Source of the DNA: Enterobacteriaceae bacterium
GTDB lineage: Bacteria; Pseudomonadota; Gammaproteobacteria; Enterobacterales; Enterobacteriaceae
Length of the DNA: 64,000 nt
Reading direction: 5' to 3'
NCBI GenBank assembly: GCA_902363335.1
Contig: CABIZV010000001.1
Location: 1,261,730 to 1,325,729 of the forward strand
Shown: positions 1 through 9,787 of the stretch, in pieces
Layout of the letters: each line of letters starts with the position of its first letter
Numbering within the stretch: position 1 is the first letter of the stretch
Program-made: the position numbers and the translations under genes
The notes under the pieces: generated by a model
Seen by the model: the letters and a program-made list of their open reading frames with translations, nothing else
Told to the model about the DNA's origin: nothing
The model's database searches: none

Positions 1-139
1 CCTGCTTTTTTACGTTCCTAAGATGAAGATCGTAACTTTTGAAAACCATCGCGCTTTTCATCTCTAATGGTTGGCATTTTGTAAATCTACCGTTAACCTG
101 ATAGCGGATCTCCCCCGAACTTAAAAATGGAACCTCGTC

Positions 140-1330
140 ATGTTTGAGAACATTACCGCCGCCCCTGCCGACCCTATTCTTGGCCTGGCCGATCTGTTTC
201 GCGCCGACGAACGCCCGAGCAAAATCAATCTCGGGATTGGTGTGTATAAAGATGAAACCGGTAAGACGCCGGTTCTGACCAGTGTAAAGAAAGCTGAACA
301 GTATCTACTGGAAAATGAAACCACCAAAAACTACCTCGGTATTGATGGTATTCCTGAATTTGGTCGCTGCACGCAGGAACTGCTGTTTGGTAAAGGCAGC
401 GCTATCGTCAACGATAAACGCGCGCGTACCGCACAAACCCCTGGCGGCACCGGCGCACTGCGCGTCGCGGCGGATTTTCTCGCTAAAAACACCGACGTAA
501 AACGTATCTGGGTTAGCAATCCAAGCTGGCCTAACCATAAAAGCGTGTTTGGCGCAGCTGGTCTTGAAGTCCGTGAGTACAACTATTACAGCGCTGAGAA
601 ACACGCGCTCGATTTCGACGCTCTGCTGGCAAGTCTGAATGAAGCCGTAGCGGGCGACGTGGTTCTGTTCCACGGCTGCTGTCATAACCCAACCGGTATT
701 GATCCAACGCTTGAGCAGTGGCAACAGCTGGCTGCCCTGTCGATTGAGAAAGGTTGGCTACCGCTGTTCGACTTCGCCTACCAGGGATTTGCCCGTGGTC
801 TGGAAGAAGACGCTGAAGGCCTGCGCGCGTTTGCCGCCGTGCACAAAGAGCTGATTGTCGCCAGCTCCTACTCGAAGAACTTTGGCCTTTATAATGAACG
901 CGTCGGTGCCTGCACCCTGGTCGCTGCCGATGCAGAAAATGCCGATCGTGCTTTCAGCCAGATGAAAGCCGTTATCCGCGCCAACTACTCGAACCCACCG
1001 GCACACGGTGCTTCGGTTGTGGCGACCATTCTTAGCAACGACGCTCTGCGCGCAATCTGGGAGCAAGAGCTGACCGATATGCGCCAGCGCATTCAGCGTA
1101 TGCGTCTGCTGTTTGTGAATACGTTGCAGGAGAAAGGTGCGGGCCGTGACTTTAGCTTCATCACCAAACAGAACGGAATGTTCTCGTTCAGCGGTCTGAC
1201 TAAAGAGCAGGTACTGCGTCTGCGTGAAGAGTTTGGCGTGTATGCGGTCGCATCCGGGCGTATTAACGTTGCTGGCATGACGCCGGACAACATGGCGCCG
1301 CTGTGCGAAGCCATTGTCGCCGTGCTGTAA
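140..1330 (+). CDS. aspC: Aspartate aminotransferase
   Basis: Cytoplasmic PLP enzyme that interconverts aspartate plus 2-oxoglutarate and oxaloacetate plus glutamate; it also handles aromatic amino acids. The 396-residue length is that of the E. coli enzyme. The PLP-binding lysine lies in SYSKNFG (Lys246, codon 875-877), and the substrate and cofactor segments GCCHNPTG and SNPSWPNH are present. It starts at ATG 140 after a short purine-rich stretch. The 139 bases upstream are noncoding and I see no convincing promoter hexamers there. It is transcribed alone and is followed by a repeat array. Intact, with no unusual features. Confidence 0.98.
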   Translation: MFENITAAPADPILGLADLFRADERPSKINLGIGVYKDETGKTPVLTSVKKAEQYLLENETTKNYLGIDGIPEFGRCTQELLFGKGSAIVNDKRARTAQTPGGTGALRVAADFLAKNTDVKRIWVSNPSWPNHKSVFGAAGLEVREYNYYSAEKHALDFDALLASLNEAVAGDVVLFHGCCHNPTGIDPTLEQWQQLAALSIEKGWLPLFDFAYQGFARGLEEDAEGLRAFAAVHKELIVASSYSKNFGLYNERVGACTLVAADAENADRAFSQMKAVIRANYSNPPAHGASVVATILSNDALRAIWEQELTDMRQRIQRMRLLFVNTLQEKGAGRDFSFITKQNGMFSFSGLTKEQVLRLREEFGVYAVASGRINVAGMTPDNMAPLCEAIVAVL

Positions 1331-1374
1331 CATCGTAATGCCTGATGGCGCAGAGCTTTCAGGCTTACGTTTCT

Positions 1375-1757
1375 GTAACCCGGACGAGGTGCGATGGCAC
1401 TGACTTCGGGAGTTTCCCGGCGGCGCTGCGCTTGGCCGGGCTACTGTGATGACGCTATGTTTATCAGACCTACATCGCGGTAACCCGAACGAAGTGCGAT
1501 AGCGCCGACTCCGGGAATGTCCCGGCGGCGCTGCGCTTGGCCGGGCAACTGTGATGACGCTATGTTTATCAGACCTACATCGCGGTAGCCCGGACGAGGT
1601 GCGATAGCACCGACTCCGGGAGTGCTCTGGTAGCGCTGCGCTTGGCCGGGCTACTGTGATGACGCTATGTTTATCAGACCTACATCGCGGTAGCCCGGAC
1701 GAGGTGCGATAGCACCGACTCCGGGAGTGCTCTGGTAGCGCTGCGCTTGGTCGGGTG
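1375..1757. repeat. Tandem BIME/REP array, 105-bp period
   Basis: About 3.6 copies of a 105-bp unit begin at 1375, 1480, 1585 and 1690 (the last is partial), so the period is exactly 105 bp each time. Each unit pairs two GC-rich palindromic segments (one beginning with a CCCGGACGAGGTGCGAT-like stretch, one ending GCTGCGCTTGGCCGGGC) joined by a linker containing TATGTTTATCAGACCTACATC. The segments resemble enterobacterial REP elements in opposite orientations. Copies 3 and 4 are almost identical, and copies 1 and 2 have drifted. The array fills the gap between the convergent genes aspC and gloC. A further REP-like fragment sits at about 1339-1365. Confidence 0.85.
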
Positions 1758-1773
1758 ACTTGAGCATTAAAGC

Positions 1774-1799
1774 AAAAAGGCCGCTTTCGCGGCCTTTTG
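1774..1799. terminator. Bidirectional intrinsic terminator between aspC and gloC
   Basis: An A-run, a perfect GGCCGC/GCGGCC stem with a short loop, and a T-run on the other side. It lies 6 bases past the gloC stop codon and can end minus-strand transcripts; the symmetric A/T flanks let it act on the plus strand too. Confidence 0.8.
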
Positions 1800-1804
1800 T
1801 ATTT

Positions 1805-2452
1805 TTACCAGACGGGTAATTCATCCTGCAAAAACGGGTTATTCAAACGCTCGAAACCGAGCGTCGACATCGGCCCGTGTCCTGGGAGAAATTTCACATC
1901 ATCACCCAGCGGCAAAAGTTTATGTTTGATAGCATCAATCAGCTGCGCATGGTCGCCGCGGGGGAAATCGCTGCGCCCTACGCCGCCTTTAAACAGCACG
2001 TCACCGGAAATCAGTAAACGCGCCGCCTGGTCAAAGAACACCACGTGCCCCGGCGTATGCCCAGGACAGTGAAGCACCTGTAGCTTAACGTTACCGACGC
2101 TCACCGTGTCGCCTTCGCTCAGCCAACGATCCGGCACCAGCGGCTCGCACTCATCCAGACCAAACATCCGGCTTTGTGCAGGCAGTCCCTGCAACCAGAA
2201 TTCATCTTCTTTATCCGGCCCAATAATAGGCACACCATAGTGCTGCGCCAGTTCTGCCGACGCGCCCACATGATCAAGATGACCATGGGTCAGCAAAATT
2301 TGCTGTAACGTCACGCCAGCATCTGCTACCTGCTGTTTAATGGTTTCGGCATCACCGCCCGGATCGACCAGCGCCGCCAGTTTAGTTTGCTCACACCAGA
2401 TCAACGAACAGTTTTGCGCGAAAGCGGTAACCGGAATAATGCGATAATTCAT
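1805..2452 (-). CDS. gloC: Type II-like glyoxalase GloC (YcbL), hydroxyacylglutathione hydrolase
   Basis: A 215-residue single-domain metallo-beta-lactamase-fold hydrolase. The metal motif HGHLDH is at residues 56-61, further ligands are in GHTPGH (131-136), Asp151 and His192 (GHGP). E. coli YcbL/GloC hydrolyses S-lactoylglutathione in methylglyoxal detoxification; it lacks the C-terminal glutathione-binding domain of GloB, as here. The start is the ATG at 2452. The gene runs convergent to aspC and is downstream of mepK on the same strand, with 154 bases between them. Confidence 0.95.
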   Translation of the reverse strand: MNYRIIPVTAFAQNCSLIWCEQTKLAALVDPGGDAETIKQQVADAGVTLQQILLTHGHLDHVGASAELAQHYGVPIIGPDKEDEFWLQGLPAQSRMFGLDECEPLVPDRWLSEGDTVSVGNVKLQVLHCPGHTPGHVVFFDQAARLLISGDVLFKGGVGRSDFPRGDHAQLIDAIKHKLLPLGDDVKFLPGHGPMSTLGFERLNNPFLQDELPVW

Positions 2453-2606
2453 GTTGCTCCTGTTTATACTCGTTGGCTGCTTGGTTCACCCAAATAATTG
2501 AAAATCGGGATTCACTTTCTTGCCGCCTTTCTACAGCTCGAAATCCATAGAGTATATACTTGTCACCGCCGAGACTCATCAATGATGTTAAACGGTGAGC
2601 ATGACA

Positions 2607-3158
2607 TTACCAGTGCCGTACTGGCCCGGTATCAATATGCACAAAGTTGCTGCGTGGATAATATCCTACTCCACCCGCTCCCATTGCTAATGCAGCTTTG
2701 CGAATATTGCTTAAAGCAACACCTTCAATATGGAAATCCATTGCCTGCCCTTTCGTGTGGTAGCTTTTCTTAGCTACACCACGGCTGTGCGCACGCAGCT
2801 CATTATTGGTATCAAGCGAGCGATATCCAGAAATCAATTGTACCGGTTTATTGGTGCCTAATAATCCCTGAAGGCGATAGAGCTGATCAAACAAAGAAGG
2901 ATCGATGCTCTTTATTTTATTCGCGCGATAGTCACGGAAAAAATGGTTCAGTTTTGCTAATTCATCCTGAATATAGCCTCGGCCGTCAAAAAACTCGGCT
3001 TTTATCAACTCACCGGTGTGCAGATTGCTCAGCGTTAAAATACGCGGGCGTGGGGTCGAGAGGGTAGCAAACGCAGGTGTCGGTAAGATGGCCGCTGCGC
3101 CCAGCGCAACACCACCTAACGCCAGCAGTTTGCGGCGATTAGCGTCAAATTTGTCCAT
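2607..3158 (-). CDS. mepK: Murein endopeptidase MepK (YcbK), M15 family, Tat substrate
   Basis: A 183-residue periplasmic peptidoglycan hydrolase. E. coli MepK preferentially cuts mDap-mDap (3-3) cross-links. The N-terminus has a twin-arginine signal (Arg8-Arg9 in NRRKLLALGG, hydrophobic stretch, cleavage near AFA at 29-31). The peptidase M15/DUF882 metal residues are seen as His134 and Asp141 in SYHTKGQAMDFH, and His174 and Asp176 in FVHIDTG. I start it at ATG 3158 because the family begins MDKFDANRRK; 15 further upstream codons are open but would bury the Tat signal. It sits beside ldtD, whose product makes the bonds MepK cuts. Confidence 0.95.
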   Translation of the reverse strand: MDKFDANRRKLLALGGVALGAAAILPTPAFATLSTPRPRILTLSNLHTGELIKAEFFDGRGYIQDELAKLNHFFRDYRANKIKSIDPSLFDQLYRLQGLLGTNKPVQLISGYRSLDTNNELRAHSRGVAKKSYHTKGQAMDFHIEGVALSNIRKAALAMGAGGVGYYPRSNFVHIDTGPVRHW

Positions 3159-3342
3159 GATAATCAGGTCTACAGTCAGTAAATGTGGTCGGAATATATG
3201 CACTTCTGGCGCACGTTAAGCACCTTACCGGGCATCAAAGCCAGCGTCAAGGCGGCCTGCAGCGCAGATCTGCCAGCCCTGGACGTTCGAGGCTGGCATC
3301 TTCGCGTTTTATTCGACCACTACATTACCTGAACTACTTCAT

Positions 3343-5121
3343 TTATCTGATCAATTGTTCCGCTTTTGGTAAAATCTGTGCACCGGATCGCGCAGTGGCA
3401 TCATAATTGTAAATATCTGTGCGATATTGTGTCTGTCCATCAGCGCCAATGAACGCGGTCAAATAATAGAGATTAACCGGAATATTCTGCCGGATATTCA
3501 CATAGCGCGTATTGCCTTCTTTTAGCGCCGCAGAAATGCGTGCATCATTCCAGCCAGCATCCTGTAACAGCATATTTGCCAAATCCGAGGCTTTATTTAC
3601 CCGCACACAGCCGGAACTTAACGCGCGCGCATCTTTCTGGAACAGATTATGGTTCGGCGTATCGTGCAGATAAATTGCATCCGAACTCGGCATATTAAAC
3701 TTATAACGCCCTAAAGAGTTATGAGCGCCCGGCGATTGCTGGAAACGGAAAGGTAAATTCGATGCCGTGATCGTTGACCAGTCAACCTGCCACGGATCGA
3801 TGGCCTCTTTACTGTTCCAGCCGCGCATCAACGTATAGTTATGACGTTCAAGGTAGCCCGGGTCATTACGCAGCTTCGGCAGGATATCGTTACGCGCAAG
3901 CGTAGGCGGGACGTTCCACGGCGGATTCACTACCACGTTATTCAGCGCGCTACTCATCATCGGCGTTTTACGATCGGGACGACCCACAATGACTCGCGAG
4001 GCCAGCGCTTCATTACCATTAAGATAATAGACCAGCGAGTAGGCCGGAATATTCACCATGATGCCGGTAGAGACTTTGCCAGGCAGCAGGCGCAGACGCT
4101 GAATATTCAGCGCCAGCACCCCCGCGCGCTCGGCAGAAGAGACGTTGAGCCAGTCTCGGGTAGCCGGGCCAATAACCCCATCGCCCCCTAGCCCTTGCGA
4201 CGTCTGGAAACGCTTAACCGCTTCCACCAGCGTGCGATCGTAGACCTCGCTTTTGGCGAGGCTTTTAGCCTGACCGATATTGTCGCCCGGCAGCGCAATC
4301 GCAGGGCCGTTATCCAGCACACCGTTACGCTGTAAAATTTCGCGCAGCGCTGGCACATCACTACTCCACTGCCCCGGACGTAATGAGGTTTTGCCGGTCA
4401 GCTTAGGCCACGGACGAGAATCGCCGGTCAGCGCCAGCAGTGCTTGATGCATGGCAACGTACTGCGGGTGCTGCGGCGCTAAGGCGCTAATGAATTGCGG
4501 CAGGCCACCGTTATCCAGCGCTAATTGCCACTGGTTAATCACCGACAGCGGCGGCGTGCCCAGCGTGTACGGCTTGCTGCTGTATAACCAGCGGTTGCCC
4601 TGTACCGGAATACCGCTAATGAAGTGGAGATAGCCCATTAGCGCATCCGACAGCACCACATCGCGGGCCATACCGGTGACGCCCGGGTCGGTGAGCAGTT
4701 CAACCCACTGCGTAAACTGCGGCTGGAAACCGGCGATGGCCACCTCGGCCAGCTGCTGCTGGAAGGCGTGAACCGCCTCGCGGTTGTCCCACATCGGTTT
4801 CATCTCTCTGGCAGCGTATAACGTTACCAGAGGGTTCATGTAGACGGGTTTATACCCCACAGGCAGGAGGGCCTGGATTTCCGCGCGGCTTTTCGCCGCC
4901 GCGCCATCAGGTAAGGGCTGACTCCCCTCCAGATTAGCCATCACAGAAGATTGCGTGCCCGGTTGCTGGAGCACTGGCGAGGCTTCGGCAGGCAATGCGG
5001 TGGTATCAGAAGGAACCAGCTCGGGTTCATCTGCAAGCGCAGAACACAGTGGAGCAAACGCCATTGCCAGGCACAAACTCACGGCCGACAGTTGACGACG
5101 ATTTTCATTTTTCAGCAACAT
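3343..5121 (-). CDS. ldtD: L,D-transpeptidase LdtD (YcbB)
   Basis: A 592-residue periplasmic enzyme forming 3-3 cross-links in peptidoglycan; E. coli LdtD confers beta-lactam tolerance and supports cell-wall repair under LPS export stress. The order is signal peptide (1 to about 30), N-terminal scaffold domain, a peptidoglycan-binding domain (VEAVKRFQTSQGLGGDGVIG), then a YkuD catalytic domain with the SSGCVRV motif; the nucleophile is Cys505 (codon 3607-3609), with His in IYLHDTPNH upstream. The start is ATG 5121 with a GGGGGCAAGGG ribosome-binding region just before it; the in-frame TTG at 5139 is less likely. It is slightly shorter than the E. coli protein because of a shorter linker before the peptidoglycan-binding domain. 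Confidence 0.96.
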   Translation of the reverse strand: MLLKNENRRQLSAVSLCLAMAFAPLCSALADEPELVPSDTTALPAEASPVLQQPGTQSSVMANLEGSQPLPDGAAAKSRAEIQALLPVGYKPVYMNPLVTLYAAREMKPMWDNREAVHAFQQQLAEVAIAGFQPQFTQWVELLTDPGVTGMARDVVLSDALMGYLHFISGIPVQGNRWLYSSKPYTLGTPPLSVINQWQLALDNGGLPQFISALAPQHPQYVAMHQALLALTGDSRPWPKLTGKTSLRPGQWSSDVPALREILQRNGVLDNGPAIALPGDNIGQAKSLAKSEVYDRTLVEAVKRFQTSQGLGGDGVIGPATRDWLNVSSAERAGVLALNIQRLRLLPGKVSTGIMVNIPAYSLVYYLNGNEALASRVIVGRPDRKTPMMSSALNNVVVNPPWNVPPTLARNDILPKLRNDPGYLERHNYTLMRGWNSKEAIDPWQVDWSTITASNLPFRFQQSPGAHNSLGRYKFNMPSSDAIYLHDTPNHNLFQKDARALSSGCVRVNKASDLANMLLQDAGWNDARISAALKEGNTRYVNIRQNIPVNLYYLTAFIGADGQTQYRTDIYNYDATARSGAQILPKAEQLIR

Positions 5122-5256
5122 CCCTTGCCCCCTGTTCAATATACGAAGACCCGTAACATGGGCTTATCTTCAGTATATAAAGACAAAAATTTTTTTGCCC
5201 GACGAAATGTAAAGAAGTCTAAAGATAATAACGCGATATGGCCTAAAAGCGGATAA

Positions 5257-5283
5257 CAAAAAAGGCGACATTGCTGTCGCCTT
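5257..5283 (-). terminator. Intrinsic terminator of the mukFEB operon
   Basis: A 9-bp perfect stem (5262-5270 with 5275-5283, GGCGAC core) followed on the minus strand by a run of six T residues. It lies 56 bases past the mukB stop and upstream of ldtD. Confidence 0.85.
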
Positions 5284-5338
5284 GAGTTCTTTTTAGGACT
5301 TATCCTGCCGGACGCGCCCTACTACACCGGGATCGGTG

Positions 5339-8300
5339 CTACGAAGCGTCTGCCGTTCCGGGCAGAGTTTCCGGGAGCTGGGCGGCAAAACCGCGCAGAC
5401 CCACGACGTGCACGTGTTCATGGTTATTGACCACTTTACGCACCAGTTTGTAGGTTGTCCCTTTCTCCGGGCTGATGTTTTCCGGCGCCGCGATAATCAG
5501 CTGCATATCCAGACGGTCGCACAGTTCGAACAGCGTGGCAATGGAACGGGCATCCAGACGGGCAGCTTCATCCAGGAACAGCAAGCGGCACGGCGACAGG
5601 TCTTTGCCGCGCAAGCGACGCGCTTCATCTTCCCAGCTTTGTACCACCATCACCAGAATCGACATCCCGGTACCAATAGCTTCACCGGTCGACAACGCAC
5701 CGGATTCAGCGCGCAGCCAGCCGTCAGAACCGCGGTTAACCTCAACTTCCATTTCCAGATAGCTACGGTAATCAAGCAGTTCTTCACCAATGGTCTGCGG
5801 CGTACGCTGGCCCATATCAATCTGCGGATTCAGGCGCTGATACAGCTTCGCCAGCGCTTCCGAGAAGGTCAGGCGATTGCTGTTAAACAGATCCTGATGC
5901 TGTTCATGCTGTTCAGATAGCACGGTCAGCAGCATAGAGTGAGTTTCCCGCACGTTAACGTTCAGACGTACGCTGTTCACCTGGCCGAAGGAGACGCTCT
6001 GCAAGCCTTGGTTCAACTGGCGAATACGGTTCTGTTCACGCTGAATCGTTTTGCGAATGATGTTCGCCACGCTGCGGGAACTTATCGCCAGCTTCTGCTC
6101 GCGGCTGGTCAGCTCTTCGGTCAGACGGCTCAGTTCAATTTCCATCTGTTCGATAGCTTCAACCGGATCGTCGGTGCGAATAATATCCTGACGGATACGT
6201 TCGCGCAGATGCTGATAAACGGCAACAAAGAACTGAATTTTACGTTCTGGACGTTTCGGATCTTCCGACATACGCAGAACATCGCGCAGATGCTCGTTGT
6301 CCGCCACCGCCAGACGCAATGCCCCTAACGCTTTATCCGACATAGAGCGCAGATCGTCGGCGCTGAGATAAGCCAGTTCACGACGGTGTAGACGGCGTTC
6401 GACGTTGTTATCTTTCACCAGACGCATGACCGCGCACCATCCGGCTTTGGCGCTCACGACCTGTTCACGCATTTCCAGATAATCACGTTCAAGTTTGCGA
6501 AGTTTACGGGTCAGGTTGTCCATCTCCGCTTCGCAGAAGGTCAGCGCTTTTTCCAGCTGGTTACGACGCGCGCGGTTATTGCTCAACTGCGCATGCAGTT
6601 CGTCACGACGGGTACGCGCACGTTCTTCAGCGCCAGCATCGGCGCGAACGCCAATATCTTTGAGCTCTTTATGCAGATCGTTGAGCAGCTCTTTTTTAGT
6701 GTCGTAAGAGCTTTTCAGTGAGGCCAGCACCTGGCTGTATTGGCTGACCTGGGCTGCATGGGTACGCATGGCGTCACGAGCACGGCTACGTTCGGCTTCC
6801 GCCTGTGCCAGACGCTGACGCAGCTTCTCGTTCAGATCGCTGTTGCCTGAAAGCATGTCGGCAGAGTCAGAGTAGCCAAAGTGGGCGCGACGCTGCACCA
6901 CTTCCGTCAGGGCGAAGGCCTGCTGACGCGCTTCTCGTTGTACCTGTTGCGACCAGGCGAAATCTTCTTTCAACTGCTCAAACTGCTCAGGATCGCTTTG
7001 CAGTACCGAGACGATAGGTTCAAGCTTCGCCAGCTGATTACCATACTGCTGGATAAAGCGCGCGGCTTCCTGAGCTTCATCCAGACGTTCCTGAATTTCA
7101 TCAACACGATCGGCCAGCGTTTCATCCGCCAGCAGGCTCAGGCGTGGCAGCAGACGGTTCAGTTGGGCTACGCCCTCTTTCGCCTGTTCAAACTGTGCCT
7201 GTTGCTGCTGGTTGTCGCTTTCATGGCTACTGAGCGCACGCTCAAGCTCGGTGCGACGGGTGTTCAGCTTGCGAATTTCTGCTTCTGGATCGTCGTCAAA
7301 GGCAACCGACAGATGGCTACCAATAAAGCGGCTGAATGCCTGGTGCAGACGCTGGGTTTTCTGCACATCAAATGACAGCGTGGCGAAACGTTCGGAAAGG
7401 CCTTCACGCTCGGCGTGCAGGCTTTCAATACGACTTTCACGCGCTGCGCGGCCAAACAATGGCACCGACGGGAAGCGAGAATATCGCCACTGACGGTCGG
7501 CAATTTTCACCACCACCGCTTTTTCCAGTTCATCGACGCTAAATACGCTGTCATCGAAGGACTGCGGATCCCCTTCAATCAGATAGAGGTCTTCCGGGCA
7601 ATCTTCCAGACCTTCCAGATACTCGGCAATCTGCGAGAGATCCGGTACGACGATCGCGTGACGCGATGGGCCATATAGCGCGGAGAAGTACGGCGCGTCT
7701 TCAAGGCTAACGTCGTCATAAATTTCTGACAGCAGCACGCCGCCAAAACGTTCCGCCAGCGCGTTAAGACGCTGATCTTCAGAACCGCCCGGCTGGCTTA
7801 AACGTTCAATTTCGTCGTCAACGGCACGTTTGCGCGCGCCGACTTCGTCACGCTCAACGATAGCTTCGCGTTCACGCTCCAGCAGCTGTTGCAGGTATTC
7901 GGTAACGTCCTGGCTTGACTCAAACTGCTCGCCGCTCTGTTCGCAAAGCTGGCTTAAACTGTTTTGCGCAGCAAGCCAGACCGGTGCGCGGTGCATCAGC
8001 GCTGAGATACGCGATTGCAGCTGTTCTTGTTCCTGACGCAGCGCCATGCGCTGTTCGCGGGCGTCGGTGACACAGTCGCTTAGCGCCGCGATTCGTGCTT
8101 CGAGCTCGTGATGCAGCGCTTCCAGGTCGTCAATATCGTACTGTTTGCCCTGACGCTTACAGAAATCCGCCAACAGGCGTTCAGCTTCCTGCTGTTCACG
8201 CAGACGCTGTTCCAGCTCATTCAAACGGCTGCGCAGCGGTTGCGCCTGTTCCGCCAGATGGCGCTGGTTGACGCCGTCGCGCAGCAGTTCACGGGCGATG

Positions 8301-9787
8301 TCCCAGGCTTCGTTACGCGCCAGCGGGCCATTGATGGCTTCCACCAGTTTGAACGCCTGTTCAAACTGGCTGTGCGCGGTTTGCGACACGCTCATTTTCT
8401 GCTCAAGCGTCAGCAGTTTTTCGGTCGCTTCCTGTTCTTTCGCCTGGAACGTTTCCAGCCATTCATCGGCGCTTTCCGGGGTTAAATCCGGCAGGTGGCA
8501 AAGCTCTTTGGCGCGTTGCAGGGCTTGCAACGCCTGAGTGTACTGAATGGCGCGCGTTTGCTGTACGTCCAGCGCCTGCTGGTAGTCCGCCAGTTGGCTT
8601 TTCAGTTCATCCACTTCAAGCTCAGCGGCTTCGGCGCGAGCTTCATTTTCTTCCTGCTGTTCAGCGGCTTCCGCCACGACTTCATTTTGTTCTTCCAGAC
8701 GAATTTGTAACTCGTCTAAATCCGCTTCGTAGCGTTCAATTTTTTCTTGCTGACGCAGCGCTGTCTGCACCAGGTTCAGATGGTCGCTGGCAGCCTGGTG
8801 ATCGGCCTCCAGATCCCCTTCCGCACCGTTATGCTCGTTCAGTTCACGCGCCATTTCCACGTGCTTAAACTGCTCAGCGGCAAGCTGTGAGCGTGAAGTG
8901 AACAGGTCACGTCGATACTCCAGCACTTTATCCAGATGCACCCGACGCTCATTGGCGTGGCGCATATAGTCTGCCGCAACGTAGTCGGTCGCTTCAGAGA
9001 TCAAATGCTTGAACAGATCGCGGTCGGACTGGGTAACGCGAATCGCCTCAAGCGTCATACGGTTTTCGCGCAGCGCCGCTTCCATGTCCTGGAAGGCTTT
9101 ACGCACGCCGCTGTTTTCCGGCAGCAGGTAATCACGCAGCGAGCGGGTAATCGCGCTGGAGATACCGCCGTACAGCGAGGCTTCAATCAGACGATAGTAT
9201 TTGCTACGATCGGAGGCGGAACGCAGACGACGTGCTACGATCCCTAAATCGAACATCAAAGAGTGGTAGTCAGTAATCGAGTTGAACTGTTTGAACTGCA
9301 CGCCTTCAATGGTGTCGAGCTTATCTTTTAGCTCCTGCAACGTTAAGACGCGCGCCTGGCGTTCGTTTAACGTTTCGGTCAGCAGCTGAGTCGGCTGATA
9401 TGACGTTGGCAGGCCCTGAATGGCGAACGGTTTGATATCGACTTTACGATCGCGCCCGGCGATCTGTTGCAGACGTACACCGACGACTACGCGCTGATTG
9501 CGTGAGTTCATCACGTCCAGCACCGAATAACACACACCCGCCTTCAGCTTACCGTGCAGACCTTTATCGCGTGAACCGCTGGTTGCCCCTGCTTCCGTGG
9601 TGTTACGGAAGTGCAGCAGCGTTAAGTCGGGAATAAGCGCCGTGACGAAAGCCGCCATGGTCGTCGATTTACCCGCACCGTTACCGCCCGAAAGCGTCGT
9701 GACCAGTTCATCCAGGTCAAAGGTTCGGGCAAAGAACCCGTTCCAGTTAATCAACGTAAGCGATCGAAATTTTCCGCGCTCAATCAT
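5339..9787 (-). CDS. mukB: Chromosome condensin subunit MukB (SMC-like)
   Basis: A 1482-residue SMC-type ATPase that, with MukE and MukF, extrudes DNA loops and works with topoisomerase IV in chromosome segregation. The Walker A motif GGNGAGKST is at residues 34-42. Two long coiled-coil arms (rich in Glu, Gln, Leu, Arg) flank a hinge near the middle (about 640-790). The ABC signature LSTGEA is near 1360 and Walker B CRLLFLDEAARLD near 1400. The start ATG overlaps the mukE stop codon by one base (TAATG), which indicates translational coupling. It is the last gene of cmoM-mukF-mukE-mukB and has its own terminator. Confidence 0.98.
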   Translation of the reverse strand: MIERGKFRSLTLINWNGFFARTFDLDELVTTLSGGNGAGKSTTMAAFVTALIPDLTLLHFRNTTEAGATSGSRDKGLHGKLKAGVCYSVLDVMNSRNQRVVVGVRLQQIAGRDRKVDIKPFAIQGLPTSYQPTQLLTETLNERQARVLTLQELKDKLDTIEGVQFKQFNSITDYHSLMFDLGIVARRLRSASDRSKYYRLIEASLYGGISSAITRSLRDYLLPENSGVRKAFQDMEAALRENRMTLEAIRVTQSDRDLFKHLISEATDYVAADYMRHANERRVHLDKVLEYRRDLFTSRSQLAAEQFKHVEMARELNEHNGAEGDLEADHQAASDHLNLVQTALRQQEKIERYEADLDELQIRLEEQNEVVAEAAEQQEENEARAEAAELEVDELKSQLADYQQALDVQQTRAIQYTQALQALQRAKELCHLPDLTPESADEWLETFQAKEQEATEKLLTLEQKMSVSQTAHSQFEQAFKLVEAINGPLARNEAWDIARELLRDGVNQRHLAEQAQPLRSRLNELEQRLREQQEAERLLADFCKRQGKQYDIDDLEALHHELEARIAALSDCVTDAREQRMALRQEQEQLQSRISALMHRAPVWLAAQNSLSQLCEQSGEQFESSQDVTEYLQQLLEREREAIVERDEVGARKRAVDDEIERLSQPGGSEDQRLNALAERFGGVLLSEIYDDVSLEDAPYFSALYGPSRHAIVVPDLSQIAEYLEGLEDCPEDLYLIEGDPQSFDDSVFSVDELEKAVVVKIADRQWRYSRFPSVPLFGRAARESRIESLHAEREGLSERFATLSFDVQKTQRLHQAFSRFIGSHLSVAFDDDPEAEIRKLNTRRTELERALSSHESDNQQQQAQFEQAKEGVAQLNRLLPRLSLLADETLADRVDEIQERLDEAQEAARFIQQYGNQLAKLEPIVSVLQSDPEQFEQLKEDFAWSQQVQREARQQAFALTEVVQRRAHFGYSDSADMLSGNSDLNEKLRQRLAQAEAERSRARDAMRTHAAQVSQYSQVLASLKSSYDTKKELLNDLHKELKDIGVRADAGAEERARTRRDELHAQLSNNRARRNQLEKALTFCEAEMDNLTRKLRKLERDYLEMREQVVSAKAGWCAVMRLVKDNNVERRLHRRELAYLSADDLRSMSDKALGALRLAVADNEHLRDVLRMSEDPKRPERKIQFFVAVYQHLRERIRQDIIRTDDPVEAIEQMEIELSRLTEELTSREQKLAISSRSVANIIRKTIQREQNRIRQLNQGLQSVSFGQVNSVRLNVNVRETHSMLLTVLSEQHEQHQDLFNSNRLTFSEALAKLYQRLNPQIDMGQRTPQTIGEELLDYRSYLEMEVEVNRGSDGWLRAESGALSTGEAIGTGMSILVMVVQSWEDEARRLRGKDLSPCRLLFLDEAARLDARSIATLFELCDRLDMQLIIAAPENISPEKGTTYKLVRKVVNNHEHVHVVGLRGFAAQLPETLPGTADAS

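Noticed and set aside
1375..1757. CRISPR array
   Set aside because: Repeats are contiguous 105-bp units with conserved linkers, not short repeats with unique spacers, and no cas genes are nearby.
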